Shown here in pieces: positions 14,315 to 19,226 of a stretch of DNA of 19,226 nucleotides (positions within the stretch are counted from its first letter, which is position 1; the number at the start of each line of letters is the position of its first letter). The translations under genes and the position numbers were made by a program. The stretch is taken from the NCBI GenBank assembly GCA_039815415.1, contig JBCBZH010000050.1:1-19226 (forward strand), read 5' to 3'. Below the pieces are notes generated by a model. That model did no database searches. It saw nothing but the letters and a program-made list of their open reading frames with translations, and had not been told where the DNA came from. Source of the stretch: JBCBZH01 sp039815415. Lineage in GTDB: Bacteria; Bacteroidota; Rhodothermia; Rhodothermales; Rubricoccaceae.

Positions 14315-15937
14315 CTAGGCGTCCGGAATCCGCCCGAAGGCTGAATCGGGAAGTGGAGCATGGCCCATCCGCCCGTCTCCTCCATCCTCAGACTTGGTCT
14401 TCCGAACGGGCGATGCCGTCGAGCTGGCGGCGCGGGGCTGCGGATCGGACGGATCTGCCGGGAGTTCCAGCGCTACGATGGTTCGGAGATCGCCGCGGTC
14501 TGGAGCGGTGCTCTTGCGCCAGACAAAACGACGCGTACGAACCCCTCCTTCCGAATCAGCGATGGCGTGGCGAGCGACGAAGGGGTGCGTCTCACTGCCC
14601 CAGAACCACGCGGTAAACGCCGACCGCTCGGCTTCTGTCATCTCCAACGCGCTGGTGACCGAGCTAAAGTGTGGCACATGCCCCACGGTCCGTCCCGTGA
14701 GGGCGCGGGCCCCGCCGCTCCAACGCCGGGTGGCTCCGCCAGCATCGAATGAAGCCAGCACCAGCCCGGCGCCATCCAGCACGCGGCGTATCGACTTCTG
14801 ACCCGCGGTCAGCTGTGCCACGCGCTGATCGACCATGAGGTCCAGTGTATCGTTGAAGGCATGAATTCGCTGCTCCATCGTTCGTCGCGCCGACACATCG
14901 GTCGCCTGGATGATCACGACGTCCTCCCCGTCAAGGGGAAACGCCCGCAGGCTGACTGTCACGGCACGTGGCTCATCATCTTGCCCAATGATCCCGTACT
15001 CAATACCGCCAATCGAACAGGCTTCTTTCAGGCTCCGGGCGGCCATGTCTTGCAGCGGCCCAATCGGAAAGATGTCATCGAGCACTTCTACAGGCCCTGC
15101 TTTCAAGGCTTCGAGCGAGAGGCCTGTCACGGCGTAGAACGCGGGATTGGCTTCGATGATGCGGCCATCGAGCGTACAGAGCAGGACATAGTGCGGGTTG
15201 ACTTGATACAGAGCCCGAACATGATCTCGGCTTTGCCCGACGGAGGCCCATGCCGCAGTCATCTTCTGCGCGATGGGCGCGAAGACATCGGCCATGCCGC
15301 CGAGGCTGAGGCGGGCGTGGCGCATCAGTACGCTCGGATCCGCCTCTCCTAGCGCGATTCGAGCCCCCAGCCGCTCCAGCTTGGAGGTGGTGTACGGGCC
15401 CGCATACCAGGCCATCATCGCCATGCAGCCGAGAAGCAGCCCCCACAAGGCCGCCGCCCAGACGGCAACGTTCCAGACCGCATCCGTGGTGTTGGCAGCC
15501 ACGCTGCTCGGGGCCATGCTCGCCACATAGTATCCGGCGCGCCCCACCGGATGCAGCGCCACGATGTAGCCCTCTCGACCCCGAAAGACCTCGCCAGCTG
15601 ATGTCCCATCCTCAATCATCCCGCCCCACCCGACGCCATCGGTGAGGTCAGAGTCCGAAGACGCCACCACTCTTCCGCGACGATCGACCAACCCAAGAGT
15701 CACAGGCCATTCCGCCTCCGCGATCGGCCCAAACGTCTCCTGGATCCTCTCTGCAGAGTCCGGAGCGGCCAGCGCAGCAGCAAGTGAGGCCGAACGGGCT
15801 TTCAACTCGCTTGCCAGATGCTGCTCAGCTTGTCGCTCTAGGCTCTGCAGATGGAGACCTGCCCCTCCCAGAACCACGAGCGTCACGAGGATGAGGCCAA
15901 TCAGAAGGGCCCGGATTGCAGGGGGCGGAGAGAGCAT
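14315..15937 (-). CDS. Membrane-bound PAS-domain sensor lacking a kinase domain
   Basis: 540 aa from ATG 15937; a GTG at 15970 would add 11 residues. TM1 is AIRALLIGLILVTLVVLGGAG. An extracytoplasmic domain of about 120 residues follows (includes LGLVDRRGRVVASSDSDL and GYIVALHPVGRAGYYVASM, PDC/Cache-like in feel). TM2 is WNVAVWAAALWGLLLGCMAMM. A HAMP-like stretch leads to a PAS domain (YVLLCTLDGRIIEANPAFYAVTGLS to VVIIQATDVSARR). A coiled coil (MEQRIHAFNDTLDLMVDQRV) and a second, weaker PAS-like unit come next (VLASFDAGGATRRWSGGA to TIVALELP). The last 45 residues are low-complexity. No H-box, ATPase, GGDEF, EAL or methyl-accepting domain is present. The next gene downstream encodes an H-box protein without ATPase domain, so the pair may work together. 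Confidence 0.75.
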   Translation of the reverse strand: MLSPPPAIRALLIGLILVTLVVLGGAGLHLQSLERQAEQHLASELKARSASLAAALAAPDSAERIQETFGPIAEAEWPVTLGLVDRRGRVVASSDSDLTDGVGWGGMIEDGTSAGEVFRGREGYIVALHPVGRAGYYVASMAPSSVAANTTDAVWNVAVWAAALWGLLLGCMAMMAWYAGPYTTSKLERLGARIALGEADPSVLMRHARLSLGGMADVFAPIAQKMTAAWASVGQSRDHVRALYQVNPHYVLLCTLDGRIIEANPAFYAVTGLSLEALKAGPVEVLDDIFPIGPLQDMAARSLKEACSIGGIEYGIIGQDDEPRAVTVSLRAFPLDGEDVVIIQATDVSARRTMEQRIHAFNDTLDLMVDQRVAQLTAGQKSIRRVLDGAGLVLASFDAGGATRRWSGGARALTGRTVGHVPHFSSVTSALEMTEAERSAFTAWFWGSETHPFVARHAIADSEGGVRTRRFVWRKSTAPDRGDLRTIVALELPADPSDPQPRAASSTASPVRKTKSEDGGDGRMGHAPLPDSAFGRIPDA

Positions 15938-16067
15938 GGCACGTTCGCCGATTACAAATCCACCGAGCACGGAACAGATCAGCCCCGTATTGGGCGGCCG
16001 AGGACGGCGACTGGGACAAAAGAGAGGATTGCCGTCTCTGCGTCAAAGCCCGTGCCCGATCAGCGCG

Positions 16068-16919
16068 CTATCCCTCCGGGAGCGCCTCTGAAAGACTCGT
16101 TGCCACAAATCCTCGATCCGTCGCCTGAATCTTGCCGACGGCGTGGACCGGATCGTGCTCGAACACCACCAGCCAGGCCTCCGCCGCCGCCTGGGCGAGA
16201 AGCCTCTCTTTCTCACGAACGGTTTCGAGTGGCTCCACGTCATACGCCATGATCCACAGAAGCGGCACGTGAGCGGCTGTCGGGAGTAGATCGCCCGCGT
16301 AGAACAGTGTCGTGTCGCCATCCGACAGGATGGGCAGCTGCTGCCCACGCGTGTGCCCGTCGACGATCGCCAGCTCGAGATGCGGAAATGGCGATTCGGT
16401 GCCGTCGAGCAGGTGAAGCCGCCCGGATGCTTCGAGCGGTCTCAGGTTCTCCGCCAGAAACGACGCCTGTTCTCGAGGGCTGGCATGGGCCCACTCCCAG
16501 TGACGCCGCTGCACATGGTGCGTCGCGTTGGCGAAGGTCAGCTCGAGGGCCCCGGTTTCGGAACGCCGCGTGGCTCCCCCGCCGTGATCGAAGTGGAGGT
16601 GCGTGAGCAGAACATCGGTCACGTCGTCAGGCGATACCCCGAGCGAAGCAAGGGACCCGAGGAGCGTGTGCGTCCGGTCCACAGCATAGATGCGGTCGAA
16701 CTTGGCGTTGGTCTTGTCACCCAGCCCGGTGTCGACGAGAAGGGTCCGCCCGTGCCCCCGAAGCAACAGACACCGCATGGCGAGTGGAATGCGGTTCGAC
16801 GCATCAGGAGTGATGTGGCGCTCCCAGAGAGGCCGAGGCACGATGCCGAACATGGCCCCACCATCGAGGCCCAACATGCCTGCGTGGACGAGATCAATCT
16901 GATAGCCTGCGAGAGTCAT
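16068..16919 (-). CDS. MBL-fold metallo-hydrolase
   Basis: 283 aa, starting MTLAGYQIDLVHAG, no signal peptide. The metallo-beta-lactamase fold is shown by LLTHLHFDHGGG (HxHxDH at 107-112: H107, H109, D111, H112), H189 in VDGHTRGQ, D210 in FYAGDLLP and H255 in FEHDP, a complete set for two metals. A VDTGLGDK strand-loop precedes the motif. The layout resembles the subgroup that includes N-acyl-homoserine lactonases and related hydrolases. The substrate cannot be told from sequence, so lactonase activity should not be assumed. It lies 68 bases downstream of the LON-domain gene and about 130 bases upstream of the sensor gene, all on the minus strand. Confidence 0.9.
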   Translation of the reverse strand: MTLAGYQIDLVHAGMLGLDGGAMFGIVPRPLWERHITPDASNRIPLAMRCLLLRGHGRTLLVDTGLGDKTNAKFDRIYAVDRTHTLLGSLASLGVSPDDVTDVLLTHLHFDHGGGATRRSETGALELTFANATHHVQRRHWEWAHASPREQASFLAENLRPLEASGRLHLLDGTESPFPHLELAIVDGHTRGQQLPILSDGDTTLFYAGDLLPTAAHVPLLWIMAYDVEPLETVREKERLLAQAAAEAWLVVFEHDPVHAVGKIQATDRGFVATSLSEALPEG

Positions 16920-16987
16920 GGAACGGTGGGCTCGAAGAGGCTTCGGCGTCGAGTCGGCAGCGCCCCTCGAGCTGGTGTGCTCTCCAG

Positions 16988-17623
16988 CTAGATCTCCGGA
17001 AGGCCGTCGGCATGGCCGTCGCCCTGCGCGAGGTTGCGGATCTTGTGCGCCTTCTGGACGCGAACCAGAAGGGTCTTGAGGTGCTTCGAGAGGTAGTGCA
17101 ATCGCTCCTCCTCGCGCGTCATCTCGAGCACCTCCTGCTTGTCCGCCAGATCCAATCCGGCGTTGCGCCCGACGATGAACGAGATGGCGTGTGACGCGTC
17201 GTAGATCTCGGGCCGAGGGGTGCCTCCCGCCAGCTCGAGCAGCTTCATGTGCCGCGTAATGACGGTCTGGCGCACGGCCTCATCGCTCACGTCCGGCTCT
17301 GGCTCGTCGATCCACGTGACCTCGGCCGTGAGGTACGACAGATCTCGATTGACCCCTTCAAGTTGGAACCGATCCTCACCAACGGCCACGATGTCCAGGC
17401 GACCGTCCTCATAGCGCTGCACCACGCGGTGGATCCGTGCTGTGCAGCCAATCGTGGCGAGCCCTTCCTCATGAGCGTAGACGATGCCGAAGGGACCATC
17501 CTCATCGAGACACACCTTCACCATCTCACGATACCGCGGCTCAAAGATGTGAAGCGGCACCGGCTCTCCGGGAAAGAGAACCAACCCCAGAGGGAACAGA
17601 GGGAGCGCATCAGGCACAGGCAT
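16988..17623 (-). CDS. Stand-alone LON N-terminal (substrate-binding) domain protein
   Basis: 211 aa. Start ATG 17623 is chosen because MPVPDALPLFPLGLVLFPGEPVPLHIFEPRYREM is the canonical family N-terminus and a purine-rich AGGGGGG stretch lies just upstream; the much longer open frame reaching 18082 is antisense to the barrel gene and lacks family resemblance. The protein has the PUA-like LON domain (GIVYAHEEGLATIGCTARIHRV, then DGRLDIVAVGEDRFQL) and a helical C-terminus, without the ATPase or protease parts of Lon. Such small proteins are widespread in bacteria and may recognise substrates for proteolysis, but their role is not settled. The gene is divergent from the beta-barrel gene, with 90 bases between the starts. 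Confidence 0.9.
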   Translation of the reverse strand: MPVPDALPLFPLGLVLFPGEPVPLHIFEPRYREMVKVCLDEDGPFGIVYAHEEGLATIGCTARIHRVVQRYEDGRLDIVAVGEDRFQLEGVNRDLSYLTAEVTWIDEPEPDVSDEAVRQTVITRHMKLLELAGGTPRPEIYDASHAISFIVGRNAGLDLADKQEVLEMTREEERLHYLSKHLKTLLVRVQKAHKIRNLAQGDGHADGLPEI

Positions 17624-17713
17624 GCCCCCCCTACCCTTCACCTCCGTGGATGTTCTACACCCCTCCTCACGCGTCACACGGCTGGGTAGCTTGCCCAACG
17701 TCATCCCGTAGCT

Positions 17714-19066
17714 GTGCGCGTCTTCGCCTTTGCCCTGCTCGTCTTGTGGAGCGCCCCCAGTGGGGCTCAGCCCCTTCATTTCGGCTCCGCGGATGCCCTG
17801 GACGAGCTGGGGACCGGCCGACCAACCCGTGACCGTGTTGAGATAGCGGCGTTCGGGGGGGCCGCGTACGTCCCGGCTTCTTGGCGTGGGGCACTCCGAG
17901 CAGAGGTCGAGGCTTTGTCTGGACGGGTAAGCCTCGGGTTGGCGCAGACCCTTCACCCTGCTGCGGGTGGACTCTATGAGCCCGAGGCCGATGAAGCGTA
18001 CGATCTCGTCCGGGCCATCCGCTACCTCCGCCTCAACCCCACCGCCAGCTCGAGGCGATATGCTCGGCTTGGCCCAACACAAGCCATGACGCTCGGAACG
18101 GGAGCGCTGGCGCGTGGATACAGCACCACATCAGCCTGGGACGAACGCGCGCTTGGCGTGGAAGCCGCGATCGAGCAGGGGCCCGCCACTGCCGGCGTGT
18201 TCACCGACGACGTTCGGTTAAACGGGGTAATTGGCGGCCAGGTCGAAGCTCAAACTGGCATCAACCTCGGGCGGCTTCGTGGGCTTCGCGTTGGCGTCGC
18301 AGGGGTTCATGACCTCGGCCTGCCGCAGGCTCAGGGGGACTCCTCTCTGACAGGCCTCGAAGCGTGGGTGTCTGCCGAGTGGATCGGGGACGAGACCTTC
18401 TCGGTCTCCCCATTCGTCACCACCGCCAGCTATCTCGGACGAGGGCGCACCGTAGGAGTGGGCGTGGATGCCGGAGCGTACAACCTCAGCAATGCGTTTC
18501 GGGCCGCGCTCCAGGTCGCCGTCTACGCCTCCGGGTCGGGCTTTGCCCCAGGCCACGTCGGGCCGTTCTACGCGGTCAGCAACTCCCGTGAGCGCATCGT
18601 CACCACCGACTCGTTCTACGACGAGGACCCGGGCCTGGATCTTGCAGGCACCCCGCTCGACAGCGTCCGCTCCGGCGTCGACATCGTTGCCAACCTTCGG
18701 CTTCTTGCCTTTGGTCGGTTCGAAATCGCACAGTACGTGCGCCGCCACATCGGCGAGGATCGGTTGAGCGCCTACGGGCTGCGGCTTGGTGCGGAGTTAC
18801 CCGGAGATGCCGAGATCGCGTTCGATGTGGAGCGCCAGGGGTTCCGAGGACTCCTCAACCTGTTTGGGAATCTTGGCGAAGAGAATGCACTACGGCTGGA
18901 TGTCCGCGTGCCTCTCGCCAGCCCGTTCGTGCTGCTGGTGCAATCCCGGTACGGCTACCGCACGCTTTCCGTAGACGAGGTTGGTCAGGAGGCTCTCCCC
19001 GACCGTCGCTTCCTCATCGAGCGCCGCTTCGAACCGATGGTCGGTCTCCAGATTCAGCCCTTCTGA
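17714..19066 (+). CDS. Predicted outer-membrane beta-barrel protein
   Basis: 450 aa from GTG 17714, with an N-terminal signal peptide (RVFAFALLVLWSAPSGAQ). The mature part alternates short amphipathic strands and loops throughout: VSLGLAQTLHP, RYARLGPTQAMTLGTGALARGYSTT, LRVGVAGVHDLG, TVGVGVDAGAYNL, AYGLRLGAELPGDAEIAFDV. It ends in phenylalanine (MVGLQIQPF), the usual signal for outer-membrane insertion. The ARLGPTxxxTLGTG..ARGY pattern resembles uncharacterised outer-membrane barrels of Bacteroidota; specific function is unknown. This is the only plus-strand gene in the GC-rich part. No Shine-Dalgarno precedes the GTG. It converges with the partial gene at the right edge. Confidence 0.78.
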   Translation: MRVFAFALLVLWSAPSGAQPLHFGSADALDELGTGRPTRDRVEIAAFGGAAYVPASWRGALRAEVEALSGRVSLGLAQTLHPAAGGLYEPEADEAYDLVRAIRYLRLNPTASSRRYARLGPTQAMTLGTGALARGYSTTSAWDERALGVEAAIEQGPATAGVFTDDVRLNGVIGGQVEAQTGINLGRLRGLRVGVAGVHDLGLPQAQGDSSLTGLEAWVSAEWIGDETFSVSPFVTTASYLGRGRTVGVGVDAGAYNLSNAFRAALQVAVYASGSGFAPGHVGPFYAVSNSRERIVTTDSFYDEDPGLDLAGTPLDSVRSGVDIVANLRLLAFGRFEIAQYVRRHIGEDRLSAYGLRLGAELPGDAEIAFDVERQGFRGLLNLFGNLGEENALRLDVRVPLASPFVLLVQSRYGYRTLSVDEVGQEALPDRRFLIERRFEPMVGLQIQPF

Positions 19067-19086
19067 AGGGGGATCTGTTGTCCCCT
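19067..19086. terminator. Weak hairpin between convergent genes
   Basis: AGGGGGA (19067-19073) can pair with TCCCCT (19081-19086) with one bulged base, directly after the barrel stop and before the convergent partial gene. It could serve as a shared terminator but lacks a clear U-run. Confidence 0.3.
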
Positions 19087-19092
19087 GTGGAC

Positions 19093-19226
19093 TCAGGCAA
19101 TCGCCCCCAGGACCACCTCGACATCCATCAGAAGGGTCTCCAGCAATTCCACCAGCGGCGCCTCTCGCAGGGGAACCGAAATCTGATGCGTGAATCCGTG
19201 CCGCTGCAGGGTCGCGGCATCCAGAG
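19093..19226 (-). CDS. C-terminal end of an unidentified gene (partial)
   Basis: One minus-strand frame is open from the window edge to a TGA at 19095-19093 and encodes 43 residues (LDAATLQRHGFTHQISVP, then LVELLETLLMDVEVVLGAIA). Composition and a hydrophobic/helical pattern look like genuine coding sequence. Of the other two frames, one reaches a stop sooner and one stays open but is rich in Gly, Cys and Arg and looks non-coding. I do not recognise the family from so short a piece. Confidence 0.5.
   Translation of the reverse strand, partial: LDAATLQRHGFTHQISVPLREAPLVELLETLLMDVEVVLGAIA

Larger units (their letters stand above)
1168..18051. repeat. Highly iterated short motif TCGAGCTGGCGA (core GAGCTGGC/GCCAGCTC)
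   Basis: Exact cores GAGCTGGC on the plus strand start at 1170, 3801, 7010, 8439, 9229, 10405, 11244, 11957, 12017, 13933, 14089 and 14421. Exact cores GCCAGCTC start at 2575, 5515, 5653, 7698, 8555, 11798, 12593, 12791, 13813, 16369, 17229 and 18044. The full 12-mer is exact at 1168, 8437, 9227, 10403, 11242 and, in reverse, 16367. Near copies include 10527 and 11490 (GGGCTGGCGA) and 16968 (TCGAGCTGGTG). None lies in the AT-rich first kilobase. Most GCCAGCTC copies in minus-strand genes read as Glu-Leu-Ala in frame and may be ordinary codon preference. The opposite orientation falls in all three frames (SPAR, ASS and RQL), and one exact 12-mer is intergenic. Confidence 0.7.

Noticed and set aside
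16068..16919. Quorum-quenching N-acyl-homoserine lactonase assignment
   Set aside because: The metal ligands are shared by many MBL-fold hydrolases, and nothing in the sequence or neighbourhood fixes the substrate.
16970..16989. Small hairpin AGCTGG/CCAGCT at the LON-domain gene stop
   Set aside because: Only six base pairs with no U-run; it arises from a near copy of the iterated motif next to the stop codon, so a terminator call is not supported.
17624..18082. N-terminal extension of the LON-domain protein to 18082
   Set aside because: The extension overlaps the plus-strand barrel gene and does not resemble the family; the canonical N-terminus MPVPDALPLFPL starts at 17623.

Overview
The window is two unequal pieces. 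Positions 1 to about 1055 are visibly AT-richer and carry parts of two genes that look gammaproteobacterial: the C-terminal part of a BlaR1/M56-type membrane protein with a TonB C-terminal domain, and, convergent to it, a DNA-deoxyinosine (hypoxanthine-DNA) glycosylase whose N-terminus is missing. From about 1056 to the right end the DNA is GC-rich and codes like a Bacteroidota member. The type IX secretion system (T9SS) genes porU and porV and a T9SS-sorted protease point to a high-GC marine or halophilic Rhodothermota-like lineage (inference). The composition switch coincides with the point where the glycosylase stops matching its family, so this is either a recent recombination junction or, more simply, a chimeric assembly.

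The GC-rich part is almost entirely minus-strand. Read in the direction of transcription (right to left) it holds: the C-terminal 43 codons of an unidentified gene (19224-19093); a LON-substrate-binding-domain protein; an MBL-fold hydrolase; a membrane PAS sensor without a kinase domain; a small protein with a degenerate receiver and a HisKA-like H-box but no ATPase domain; a TPR protein ending in a Fis-like helix-turn-helix; porU (C25 sortase); porV; a terminator-like hairpin; a fused VTE5-like/DUF92 (VTE6-like) polyprenol kinase; a dicarboxylate/glutamate:cation symporter; an exported TPR protein; and a leishmanolysin-like zinc protease with a C-terminal T9SS sorting domain, whose start codon overlaps the stop codon of the TPR gene. 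One gene, a predicted outer-membrane beta-barrel protein, is on the plus strand, divergent from the LON-domain gene.

Functionally, PorU and PorV form the cell-surface attachment complex of the T9SS, and the zinc protease is a plausible cargo. The sensor and the HisKA-like protein look like two halves of a signalling pathway that lacks its catalytic domain. The kinase fusion suggests isoprenoid-alcohol salvage.

The most unusual signal is not a gene. A short word, 5'-TCGAGCTGGCGA-3' (core GAGCTGGC/GCCAGCTC), recurs throughout the GC-rich part: 24 exact 8-mer cores and 6 exact 12-mers in about 18 kb. Copies antisense to genes fall in all three reading frames, and one exact copy is intergenic. 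This looks like a highly iterated DNA-level motif comparable in kind to HIP1 or DNA-uptake sequences. No tRNA, rRNA, CRISPR array or insertion sequence was seen. No stretch longer than 300 bases lacks a gene.
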